A stretch of DNA of 32,512 nucleotides from Gaiellales bacterium (GTDB taxonomy: Bacteria; Actinomycetota; Thermoleophilia; BMS3ABIN01). The notes under the pieces were generated by a model. It did not search any database. It had not been told where the DNA came from and saw nothing but the letters and a program-made list of their open reading frames with translations. This document shows, one piece after another, positions 16,123 to 22,881 of the stretch (position 1 is the stretch's first letter; each line of letters starts with the position of its first letter). Where the stretch lies: positions 1 to 32,512 of the forward strand of contig QZKG01000011.1 in the NCBI GenBank assembly GCA_003599855.1, written 5' to 3'. The translations under genes and the position numbers were made by a program.

Positions 16123-16557
16123 CTGGGCGGCCTCCTGGCCGCCCACGCTCAGCACCGCCGACACGGCAGCCGCCGTTTCGGACATAGGGCGCGTGTGCAC
16201 ATCGACCGCCACCCGTTCCTGCGGCAGCACCGGCCGCTTGAAGCTGCATCGGCGGATGCCTGCCAGCATGCCCAGATGGTCGTCGCCCAGACGGCGCGCC
16301 GCAGGGGACCCCGCCCGCATGCCGGCACCGGCAACCTGCGCGACCAGTTCGACCAGCATCACACCGGGCACCAGGGGCAGGCCCGGGAAGTGGCCACGCA
16401 GGACGGCTGCGTCCGGCGACCAGCTGGCACAGGCCTGGTAGTGGTTGTGGTCCAGCACCGTCAGTGACTCGATCAGCTGCATCTCGCCGCGATGCGGCAG
16501 CATGCGGTACACGCCCTCGGCGTCGAGGTGGATGGGGTAGACCAGTGTCTCGCTCAT
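16120..16557 (-). CDS. FabZ-like 3-hydroxyacyl-ACP dehydratase, C-terminus lost at the seam
   Basis: Hot-dog-fold dehydratase that removes water from 3-hydroxyacyl-ACP. The ATG at 16557 gives MSETLVYPIHLDAEG, then MLPHRGEMQLIESL and the active-site stretch GHFPGLPLVPGVMLVE. His56 and Glu70 are 14 residues apart, as for the FabZ catalytic pair. The homologous sequence runs to about residue 146 (QEAAQV); the frame then continues antisense to hdrB and hdrC. Family members are about 145-160 aa, so only a short piece is missing. It begins 34 bases after the ketosynthase and belongs to the same - strand operon. It may be specialised for a polyene or similar pathway rather than for housekeeping fatty acids. 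Confidence 0.8.
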
Positions 16558-16591
16558 CGGCCCGCCACCGCCCTGGCAACAGTACCGCGGC

Positions 16592-17854
16592 TCATGCGAA
16601 CCGGCGTGCAATCAGCGAAACATTGCTGCCGCCGAAAGCGAAGGAGTTGGACATCACGGCCTGCAGGGACTGCCCGTGGCGCGCCTGCCCGAGCACATGG
16701 TCCAGCTTGCAGCGCGGGTCCGGCTGCTCCAGGTGGGCCGTCGGCGGAATGATGCCGCTTTGCATGGCCAGCAGGCTGATGGCGAACTCGGTGGCGCCGC
16801 CGGCGCCGATCAGATGCCCGTGCAGCGATTTGGTGGCACTGACCGGCAGACGGTCGGCATGGTCGCCGAAGACCTGCCGGATGGTCTCGCTCTCCACCAC
16901 GTCGCCGGCCTCGGTGGCCGTCCCATGGGCGTTCAGGTAATGGATGCCGGCCGGCGCGATGCCGGATTCCTCCAGGGCCATACGGATGGCGCGGTACTGC
17001 CCCTCGCTGGACGGCAGGGTCAGGTGCTGGGCATCGCTGCTGCTGCCGTAGCCGCAGATCTCGCCGTAGATTGTCGCCCCGCGTCGCTGTGCCGATGCCG
17101 CCGTCTCCAGCACCAGGGCGGCGGCGCCCTCGCCCAGCACGAAGCCGCTGCGCGCCTGGTCAAAGGGCCGGCAGCTGGCGGCCGGATTGCCCGGGAACGG
17201 CCTGGCCATCACACGCAGCGCATTCCAGGCCATGAAGACACCCGGCACGTTCATGGCCTCGGCGCCGACGACGACGATGGCATCGGCATAACCGTGCCGC
17301 AGGGTGCGGTAGGCCTCGCCGACGGCCATGGCCGAGGAGGCACAGGCGACGCTGTAGGTGTGGCTCGGCCCCCGGAACTGGTGTGCCATGGAGATGGCGG
17401 CCGTGGCGGCGTTGGGCATGAGCCGGGGCACGGACAGGGGGTGCATCACCGTCGGGTTGCGGCCCGCCTGCAACTGCTCGTGCATGCGGGTGTAGAGCGC
17501 CTCACCGGTGGTCGCACCACCCAGGCCGATGCCGGCGAACACGCCGATGCGGTCGGGGTCGAGGTCCCAGTCGGCCGACCCGGCATCGGCCAGGGCTTCG
17601 CGGCTGGCCAGCAGGGCGAATTGCGTGGCGCGATCGAGCCCCTGCTCGTTCCTGTCGAGCTGCTGCGCAAAAGCGGGGGCGACATCGGCAGACAGGGCCT
17701 GCGGCAGCCACCGGCCGATCTCCGCTGCAGCGGGGCGGATGGCACTTTCACCGCGCACCAGGCGCTCGAAGCTGGCCGTTCGCGTCAGGCCCAGGGGGGT
17801 CAGCAGGCCGATGCCGCTGACGACGACTCGGTGCAGGGGCAAAGCCAAAGGCAT
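16592..17854 (-). CDS. beta-ketoacyl-ACP synthase, FabF (KAS II) type
   Basis: Condensing enzyme that extends acyl-ACP with malonyl-ACP. Start VVVSGIGLLTPLGL is the usual KAS II N-terminus. The catalytic triad is complete: Cys171 in VACASSAM, His310 in NAHGTATEAGD and His347 in KSLHGHLIGAGG; FAFGGSNVSL lies near the C-terminus. At 420 aa it is a normal-length single KAS. It lies 29 bases after the ACP gene and before the dehydratase, so ACP-KAS-dehydratase form one module. Lack of fabD and fabG next to it and the presence of a GT2 gene upstream suggest a secondary or surface-lipid pathway, but the rest of the cluster is lost beyond the seam. Confidence 0.92.
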   Translation of the reverse strand: MPLALPLHRVVVSGIGLLTPLGLTRTASFERLVRGESAIRPAAAEIGRWLPQALSADVAPAFAQQLDRNEQGLDRATQFALLASREALADAGSADWDLDPDRIGVFAGIGLGGATTGEALYTRMHEQLQAGRNPTVMHPLSVPRLMPNAATAAISMAHQFRGPSHTYSVACASSAMAVGEAYRTLRHGYADAIVVVGAEAMNVPGVFMAWNALRVMARPFPGNPAASCRPFDQARSGFVLGEGAAALVLETAASAQRRGATIYGEICGYGSSSDAQHLTLPSSEGQYRAIRMALEESGIAPAGIHYLNAHGTATEAGDVVESETIRQVFGDHADRLPVSATKSLHGHLIGAGGATEFAISLLAMQSGIIPPTAHLEQPDPRCKLDHVLGQARHGQSLQAVMSNSFAFGGSNVSLIARRFA

Positions 17855-17883
17855 GGACCGCAGGCAGCCTGTGCGCGGGTCCG

Positions 17884-18165
17884 TCAGGCCTTGCCCGGCA
17901 GGGAAGCCGGCTCGGGGATCAAGCCGTTGTTGGCGGCGCGAATGGTGGCCTCCATGTCGGCCACCATGTCGTCGAAGCGCATGCCGGCGTAACGCGCCGG
18001 GTCGTCAACCTGGAAACCGTAGAGGTCCTCGACCTCGAACAGCATCTCGACCACACCCAGCGAATCCAGGCCAAGGTCGGCGACCATCAGGTCGGGGCGG
18101 TCGAACACGGCGGCATCGACACTGAATTGCCGGATGACGAAATCCTTGATGATCTGACGCAGCAT
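17884..18165 (-). CDS. acyl carrier protein
   Basis: Small helical carrier with the phosphopantetheine site at Ser35 in LGLDSLGVVEM. A following acidic helix (FEVEDLYGFQVDD) and the FDDMVADMEATI helix fit the ACP fold. At 93 aa it is slightly longer than housekeeping AcpP (about 78 aa), through a C-terminal extension ending in ASLPGKA. It opens the ACP-ketosynthase-dehydratase operon. ATG start with AGGAC about 10 bases upstream, a weak site. Probably a dedicated carrier, not AcpP. Confidence 0.88.
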   Translation of the reverse strand: MLRQIIKDFVIRQFSVDAAVFDRPDLMVADLGLDSLGVVEMLFEVEDLYGFQVDDPARYAGMRFDDMVADMEATIRAANNGLIPEPASLPGKA

Positions 18166-18275
18166 GCTGGCTCATGTCCTCATGGGCTCCCGCGGTTTGT
18201 CAGACCGGGCCACGCTGCCCAGCAGCATGGAACCATCAGCGCGCAAACACCCCAGGGAAATTATTGTTGTACACC

Positions 18276-18300
18276 GCCCGGCAGGAGGGTCCTGCCGGGC
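18276..18300 (-). terminator. strong hairpin between the glycosyltransferase and ACP genes
   Basis: Positions 18276-18286 and 18290-18300 are perfectly complementary over 11 bp with a 3-base loop. There is no T run on either strand, so it is not a classical intrinsic terminator. It could protect the 3' end of the glycosyltransferase mRNA or sit in the leader of the ACP operon, if the candidate promoter at 18341-18368 is used. Confidence 0.45.
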
Positions 18301-18340
18301 TGCAGCCAATGAGCCGACGGGCGGCTCGAAGACTGCTGAA

Positions 18341-18368
18341 ATTGTAATCAAATTTCACGGCCTGTCGG
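18341..18368 (-). promoter_or_regulatory. weak candidate promoter for the ACP-ketosynthase-dehydratase operon
   Basis: Read on -, CCGACA (18368-18363) and TACAAT (18346-18341) are 16 bases apart in the only AT-rich part of the 254-base gap between the glycosyltransferase and ACP genes. The -10 is good and the -35 has four consensus bases. The leader would be about 170 bases and include the 11-bp hairpin. Confidence 0.35.
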
Positions 18369-18419
18369 TCGTGCATCCGCCGCGTGTGACCGGCCCGCAA
18401 CAGCCCTGGGCCACACGGC

Positions 18420-19205
18420 TCAGCGCGGCGGTCGCCCGGCCAGGCGCTGCACGAGCAGCCAGGGCAGGCGCAACACGAAACCCAGCATCAGCCGGGTATG
18501 CATCCAGGTCAGCAACAGGTTGTCGCGCAGGTAGTTGAAGTGCGAGACGCCGCCCTCCTCCGCCAGCAGGTAGCGCACCGGTGCATCGAGGTTGATGGGC
18601 CAGACGCCACGCCAGCACAGGCGCACGGCGGCCTCGATGTCGAAGTCGAAACGGCGCATCCAGCGCTGACCGCGCATGATCTGCAGCAGCGGCGAGACCG
18701 GGTAGACACGAAAGCCGTAGAGCGAGTCGCCGATGCCCATCCACAGCGTCTCCAGGTTGGCCCAGGCATTCGAGACCTTGCGCCCCTGCACGCGCAGCGC
18801 CGGGGCGCTGGCGTCGAACACCGGCTTGCCCAGGACCATGCCTTCCGGTCGCGCCTGTGAGGCCTGCATGAAAGCCGGGATCAGATGCGCCGGGTGCTGG
18901 CCGTCGGAGTCCATGGTCAGCACGTGCGTGAAACCGGCGGCCTCGGCCCGCGCCAGCCCGTGCATCACGGCCGCCCCCTTGCCCTGGTTGCGCTCCAGCA
19001 CCATGACCTGAAGGTCCGGCACCTGCGCAGCCAGGGCCTGCAGCTGCCCGGCGGTGCCATCGGTGCTGCCGTCCACCACCACCCAGACCGGCGCCCATTG
19101 GCGCAACGCGTCCTGCACGGTCTCCAGCACCTTGGGGCCGGTGTTGTAGCTGGGGATGAGGACCAGATGGGTGCGCGAAGGCGTGGGGCCGTTGGGACGA
19201 GACAT
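18420..19205 (-). CDS. family 2 glycosyltransferase
   Basis: GT-A fold glycosyltransferase of the GT2 family. The N-terminus has LVLIPSYNTGPKVLETV and WVVVDGSTDGTAG, the nucleotide-sugar binding part. MVLERNQGKGAAVMHGL and the metal-binding DSDGQH (a DxD-like motif) follow. The C-terminal part has a hydrophobic or amphipathic stretch (LLLTWMHTRLMLGFVLRLPWLLV) that may attach it to the membrane. Length of 261 aa fits dolichyl-phosphate mannosyltransferase-like enzymes. GT2 enzymes of this type also occur in aryl polyene-type lipid clusters, which fits the ACP and ketosynthase next door; this link is inference. ATG start, no strong Shine-Dalgarno. Confidence 0.88.
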   Translation of the reverse strand: MSRPNGPTPSRTHLVLIPSYNTGPKVLETVQDALRQWAPVWVVVDGSTDGTAGQLQALAAQVPDLQVMVLERNQGKGAAVMHGLARAEAAGFTHVLTMDSDGQHPAHLIPAFMQASQARPEGMVLGKPVFDASAPALRVQGRKVSNAWANLETLWMGIGDSLYGFRVYPVSPLLQIMRGQRWMRRFDFDIEAAVRLCWRGVWPINLDAPVRYLLAEEGGVSHFNYLRDNLLLTWMHTRLMLGFVLRLPWLLVQRLAGRPPR

Positions 19206-19255
19206 GGGCGAGGATTATGGCAAAGCGGCGTGACGCACCGGCCCCGGCCGCGGTT

Positions 19256-19939
19256 TCAACCGGGCGGCACCACGCACCAGGGTGCCGTGTCGTGCACCAG
19301 CCCCATCCACAGGGCCCAGGCCGAACTCGCGGCCAGGGCCAGCCCGGCCAGACGCACGCCCCAGTCCCCCGTCCCGGCGCCCCCCAGACGCAGCCACAGC
19401 CAGGGGCCGGCCATCATCGACACGCTGGTGCCCAGGGCGAACAGTGCCATCACGGCAGCTCCCTCGATGGCGCTGCCGCTCATGGCCGCCACCAGCACGG
19501 CCGAGTAGAGCAGGCCGCAGGGCAGCAGCGCCCACAGCACGCCCACCACCAGAGGCGCGCCGCGCCCGCGGCCGGTCGCCAGGGCCCGCGCGCCGGCCCA
19601 CAAGCGCCGGGCCGCTCCTTCGAGCCAGACCGGCTGGCGCGCCTTCCAGACCAGCAGCAGCCCCAGCAGCAGCGCCGCCACATGGAACAGGCTCCACACC
19701 GGGCGCAGCGCGGCCGACTGGATGGTCAGCCAGCCCAGGCCCTGGATGGAGGCAGCGGCCAGGGCCCCGAGGATGGCGTAGCCGATGATGCGGCCGCCCT
19801 GGAAGGTCCACATGGCGGAATTCCTGTGCGCCCCCGCAGCCTGGCCGATGCCGGCACAGGCGGCACCGCACATGGCGATGCAGTGGGGGCCACCGGCCAG
19901 CCCCATCAGCAGGGCCGTGACGGCCAGGGAGGTTTGCAT
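19256..19939 (-). CDS. SafE/TauE-like (DsbD/UreH-type) membrane protein
   Basis: Integral membrane protein of the family annotated as sulfite exporter TauE/SafE or urease accessory UreH-like, often encoded with cbb3 oxidase and hemN genes in Betaproteobacteria. The N-terminal helix carries the typical GGPHCIAMCGAACAG motif (His and two Cys). A second motif, VGVLWALLPCGLLYSAV, contains the conserved Pro-Cys-Gly. About six hydrophobic segments are visible in 227 aa. The Cys/His residues suggest metal (copper) or thiol handling, and related proteins take part in cbb3 assembly; sulfite export is not supported by anything here. It starts 35 bases after hemN and ends 50 bases before the GT2 gene. 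Confidence 0.85.
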   Translation of the reverse strand: MQTSLAVTALLMGLAGGPHCIAMCGAACAGIGQAAGAHRNSAMWTFQGGRIIGYAILGALAAASIQGLGWLTIQSAALRPVWSLFHVAALLLGLLLVWKARQPVWLEGAARRLWAGARALATGRGRGAPLVVGVLWALLPCGLLYSAVLVAAMSGSAIEGAAVMALFALGTSVSMMAGPWLWLRLGGAGTGDWGVRLAGLALAASSAWALWMGLVHDTAPWCVVPPG

Positions 19940-19974
19940 GCGACGAGTTTAGGGCCTGCAGGCGCCGGGTGTTC

Positions 19975-21372
19975 TCAGATGATCTTGGAAAAGCGGGCGC
20001 GGTTGCGGTCGGCCTGCAGGTAGCGGTCGAACACCATGGCCACGGCGCGCACGAAGAACCAGCCGTTGGCCGTGACCTGGATGCCCGCCTCATCCAGCGT
20101 GACCAGCCCCTGCTCGACCAGGTCCTGCAGGGCCTCGAGCTCCGGCGCAAAATAGCTGCGGAAGTCGAGCAGGAAGGCCAGGTTGATGGATTCGAACAGC
20201 ACCTGCCCCTGGCACATCAGCGCCATGATCACGGCCCGGCGCACCAGGTCGTCGCGCGACAGGGCGAGCCCGCGCACCACGGCAAACTGGCCGCGGTCGA
20301 TGGCATCGTAGTAATCCTCCAGCGTCTTGGCATTCTGGCTGTAGGTGGCGCCGATGCGCCCGATCGATGACACCCCCAGCGCGATCAGGTCGCAGTCAGG
20401 CTGGGTGCTGTAGCCCTGGAAGTTGCGATGCAGCCGCCCCTGCCGCTTGGCCACGGCCAGCGCATCGTTGGGCAGGGCGAAGTGGTCCATGCCCACGTAG
20501 ACATACCCCGCCCCCATGAAACGCGCCAGGGCGTCCGACAGCATGGCCAGCTTGGCCGGCGCGCCCGGCAACTCGGCCGTGGCGATGCGGCGCTGCGGCT
20601 TGAAGCGCTCGGGCAGATGCGCGTAGGCGTAGAGCGCAATGCGGTCGGGCCGCAGCTCGCACACCTGTGCCAGCGTGCGTGCGAAGGATTCAGGTGTCTG
20701 CTGCGGCAGGCCGTAGATCAGATCGACGTTGATCGACTCGAAGCCGCGGTCGCGCGCCGCCTGCACCAGGGCAAACACCTGCTCGGCCGGCTGCACGCGA
20801 TGCACCGCCTTTTGCACGGCCGGGTCAAAATCCTGCACGCCGAAGCTCAGGCGGTTGAAGCCCAGTTCGGCCAGGGTGTCGAGGCGGCCGGCGTCGATGG
20901 TGCGCGGATCGACCTCGATCGAGTACTCGCCGCCCGGCGCCAGCGTGAAACTGCGGCGCAGCATGGCCATGAGTTCGCGCAGTTCGGCGTCATTCAGGAA
21001 GGTCGGAGAACCGCCGCCCAGATGCAGCTGGCTCACGGTCTGCCCGAGCCCCAGTTGGGCCGTGTGCAGATCGACCTCGCGGCTCAGGTAGCGCAGGTAC
21101 TCGGCGGCGCGGTCATGGTGCTTGGTGATGATCTTGTTGCAGGCGCAGTAGTAGCACAGCGATTCGCAGAACGGGATGTGCACGTACAGCGACAGCGGCA
21201 GCACCAGGGCCGCGGCGCCGGAGCGGCGCTGCTGCAGGGCCCGGGCATAGTCGTCCGGGCCGAAGGCCTCGACAAAACGGTCCGCCGTGGGATAGGAGGT
21301 GTAGCGCGGCCCGGCCACGTCGTAACGACGCAGCAGGTCGGCTGAAACGGGCTCGACGGTGACGGCATTCAT
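19975..21372 (-). CDS. hemN: oxygen-independent coproporphyrinogen III oxidase HemN
   Basis: Radical SAM enzyme that decarboxylates coproporphyrinogen III to protoporphyrinogen IX without oxygen. The cluster motif is in YVHIPFCESLCYYCACNKI (CxxxCxxC), and the upstream PRYTSYPTADRF is the HemN N-terminal signature. QLHLGGGSPTFL, EYSIEVDPRTI, LSFGVQDFDPAVQKAVHR, INVDLIYGLPQQT and GLGVSSIG-like ALGVSSIGRIG follow. At 465 aa it is full-length HemN rather than the shorter HemW. It is divergent from fnr with an FNR box in the shared 99-base gap, so FNR control is likely. It supplies haem under low oxygen for the cbb3 oxidase. Confidence 0.96.
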   Translation of the reverse strand: MNAVTVEPVSADLLRRYDVAGPRYTSYPTADRFVEAFGPDDYARALQQRRSGAAALVLPLSLYVHIPFCESLCYYCACNKIITKHHDRAAEYLRYLSREVDLHTAQLGLGQTVSQLHLGGGSPTFLNDAELRELMAMLRRSFTLAPGGEYSIEVDPRTIDAGRLDTLAELGFNRLSFGVQDFDPAVQKAVHRVQPAEQVFALVQAARDRGFESINVDLIYGLPQQTPESFARTLAQVCELRPDRIALYAYAHLPERFKPQRRIATAELPGAPAKLAMLSDALARFMGAGYVYVGMDHFALPNDALAVAKRQGRLHRNFQGYSTQPDCDLIALGVSSIGRIGATYSQNAKTLEDYYDAIDRGQFAVVRGLALSRDDLVRRAVIMALMCQGQVLFESINLAFLLDFRSYFAPELEALQDLVEQGLVTLDEAGIQVTANGWFFVRAVAMVFDRYLQADRNRARFSKII

Positions 21373-21407
21373 GAGGATGACTGTGCCGGCAAAGTGCCCA
21401 TTCCGCC

Positions 21408-21421
21408 TTGATGTGCATCAA
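21408..21421. promoter_or_regulatory. FNR box between hemN and fnr
   Basis: TTGATGTGCATCAA is a perfect TTGAT-N4-ATCAA palindrome, the consensus for FNR/Anr. It lies 36 bases before the hemN start and 51 before the fnr ATG. For fnr, a weak -35/-10 pair (CTTGAT at 21407-21412 and TAAGGT at 21429-21434) overlaps the site, which would mean autorepression. For hemN the distance would put an activated start point almost at the ATG, so the direction of control is not settled. Confidence 0.85.
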
Positions 21422-21471
21422 ATACTGGTAAGGTGGAGCTTGGAGAACGATTTCGCGATGAGGGAGTGGCC

Positions 21472-22218
21472 ATGGCCGATGTCAAAATACAGAACATGAA
21501 TCCGCAAACGATCAAAGTCGCCTGCTCCAACTGCAATCTGCGCGAACTGTGCATGCCCCTGGGACTGAGCGCCGAGGAGATCGACCGGCTGGACGACATG
21601 GTCGCCAATCGCCGCAAGATCAAGCGTGGCACCGCCCTGTTCCGCAACGGCGAGAAATTCAACTCGCTCTATGCCATCCGTACCGGCTTTTTCAAGACCT
21701 GCGTGGCCTCCGAGGACGGGCGCGACCAGGTGACCGGCTTCCAGATGGCCGGCGAGATCATCGGCCTGGACGGCATCGTCAACGACCACCACACCTGCGA
21801 CGCGGTGGCGCTGGAGGACGCCGAGGTCTGTGTCATGCCCTTCGACCGCATCGAGGACCTGTCGCGCGAGATCAATGGCCTGCAGCGCCACGTGCACAAG
21901 ATCATGAGCCGCGAGATCGTGCGCGAGCACGGTGTCATGCTGCTGCTGGGCAGCATGCGCGCCGAGGAGCGCCTGGCCGCCTTCCTGCTCAACCTGGTGC
22001 AGCGCCTGCATGCGCGCGGCTTCTCGCAGTCCGAACTGATCCTGCGCATGACCCGCGAGGAAATCGGCAGCTACCTGGGCCTCAAGCTGGAGACAGTCAG
22101 CCGTACCTTCTCGAAGTTCGTGGAAGACGGCATCGTCGAGGTCAAGCAGCGCCATGTGCGCATCCTCGACACCGAGGCCCTCTCACGCCTGGTCAACCAC
22201 CAGAACGAGTGCCACTGA
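21472..22218 (+). CDS. fnr: FNR/Anr-type oxygen-sensing transcription regulator
   Basis: CRP-family regulator that binds a [4Fe-4S] cluster and DNA when oxygen is low. Cluster ligands are Cys18, Cys21, Cys27 and Cys120 (in AEVCVMPF). The cyclic-nucleotide-type beta-roll follows, with GEIIGLDGI. The dimer helix region and C-terminal HTH contain TREEIGSYLGLKLETVSRTFSKF, with the Glu-x-x-Ser-Arg recognition residues that read TTGAT half-sites; matching sites occur three times in the window. ATG 21472 has GAGGGAG upstream and gives 248 aa; a GTG at 21433 in the same frame is less likely. No AGG or AGA arginine codons are seen, unlike the left part of the window. Confidence 0.96.
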   Translation: MADVKIQNMNPQTIKVACSNCNLRELCMPLGLSAEEIDRLDDMVANRRKIKRGTALFRNGEKFNSLYAIRTGFFKTCVASEDGRDQVTGFQMAGEIIGLDGIVNDHHTCDAVALEDAEVCVMPFDRIEDLSREINGLQRHVHKIMSREIVREHGVMLLLGSMRAEERLAAFLLNLVQRLHARGFSQSELILRMTREEIGSYLGLKLETVSRTFSKFVEDGIVEVKQRHVRILDTEALSRLVNHQNECH

Positions 22219-22258
22219 GCGGCAGACGCCCGCGCTGCCGTCGGGCCTGATCCGGCCC
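22219..22258. terminator. hairpins between convergent fnr and the cco locus
   Basis: The 44-base gap between the converging gene ends holds two small hairpins: CGGCAG/CTGCCG (22220-22225 with 22235-22240) and GGGCC/GGCCC (22243-22247 with 22254-22258). Neither has a T run. They may end transcription from both sides, but this is weakly supported. Confidence 0.35.
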
Positions 22259-22262
22259 CACC

Positions 22263-22559
22263 CTAGCAGCAGCCGCCTTCCTGCTTGGGGCACCCCTCGG
22301 GCCGCTCGGAGGCCGGCAGGGGACACTGGTTGATTTCGAAGGGTGACATGGCCAGCAGCGTCGTCAGTGCGCTCGACAGCATGGTGATGGCCCAGAAGAC
22401 AAAAAACGCGATGGTGTAGACGCCCTGGCGCGACAGCTCGACCGGCTGGCCGAACCAGTGCAGATCCTGCGGGTCGACCATGGCAAATACCAGCATCTCA
22501 AGCAGACCGGCCACCAGGAAAGCCGGCCACGCAACCCACATCAGTTTCTGCAGTTTCAT
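22263..22559 (-). CDS. small two-helix membrane protein with a cysteine-rich tail, cco-linked
   Basis: I do not recognise a named family. The 98-aa product starts at ATG 22559 with a good AGAGGAC Shine-Dalgarno. It has two hydrophobic helices (about residues 8-28, AWPAFLVAGLLEMLVFAMV, and 48-70, IAFFVFWAITMLSSALTTLLA). The tail has cysteines at CPLPASERPEGC and a final GGCC. It is the last gene of the cbb3 locus, 26 bases after ccoH. The Cys-rich end could bind a metal, perhaps copper, or be oxidised; its function is unknown. A role in cbb3 assembly or stability is suggested only by position. Confidence 0.75.
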   Translation of the reverse strand: MKLQKLMWVAWPAFLVAGLLEMLVFAMVDPQDLHWFGQPVELSRQGVYTIAFFVFWAITMLSSALTTLLAMSPFEINQCPLPASERPEGCPKQEGGCC

Positions 22560-22585
22560 GCTTTGGTCCTCTGCTTCAGCCCCGC

Positions 22586-22870
22586 TCAGGGCTTGTCCGT
22601 CGCGGGTTTGGGCGCCGGCAGCGTGCCCGTGGCGGCATGGTTGCGCGCCTGCATCGCGGGGGCCTGGCTGATGCCGGGGGTTTCCAGCGTCTTGTTGATC
22701 TCGATGCCCTGGCGGTAATAGTCGGGCGTCACCACCGGATCGGGGGTGCTGACCGCCAGGTACAGGGTGATGAAACCGGCAATCACCACCACTGCCGGGC
22801 CGGCAATCACCAGCCACACATGGCCGAACTTCCACCAGGGCTGGGGATCGACGGGAAGGCTGCTGCTCAT
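22586..22870 (-). CDS. ccoH: CcoH/FixH-like cbb3 oxidase assembly protein
   Basis: Single-span membrane protein of 94 aa. N-terminal PWWKFGHVWLVIAGPAVVVIAGFITLYLAV forms the transmembrane helix, followed by PDPVVTPDYYRQGIEIN, the motif typical of the start of FixH/CcoH proteins. The protein is shorter than FixH of rhizobia, lacking most of the periplasmic domain, as in many Betaproteobacteria. It lies 11 bases after ccoG. CcoH interacts with the cbb3 subunits during assembly in studied species. ATG start with AGGAG upstream. Confidence 0.85.
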   Translation of the reverse strand: MSSSLPVDPQPWWKFGHVWLVIAGPAVVVIAGFITLYLAVSTPDPVVTPDYYRQGIEINKTLETPGISQAPAMQARNHAATGTLPAPKPATDKP

Positions 22871-22881
22871 GAAAAATCTCC

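Noticed and set aside
19256..19939. Sulfite exporter function for the SafE-like protein
   Set aside because: Only the family name suggests sulfite. The His/Cys motifs and the cbb3/hemN neighbourhood point instead to metal or oxidase biogenesis, so the call is kept general.
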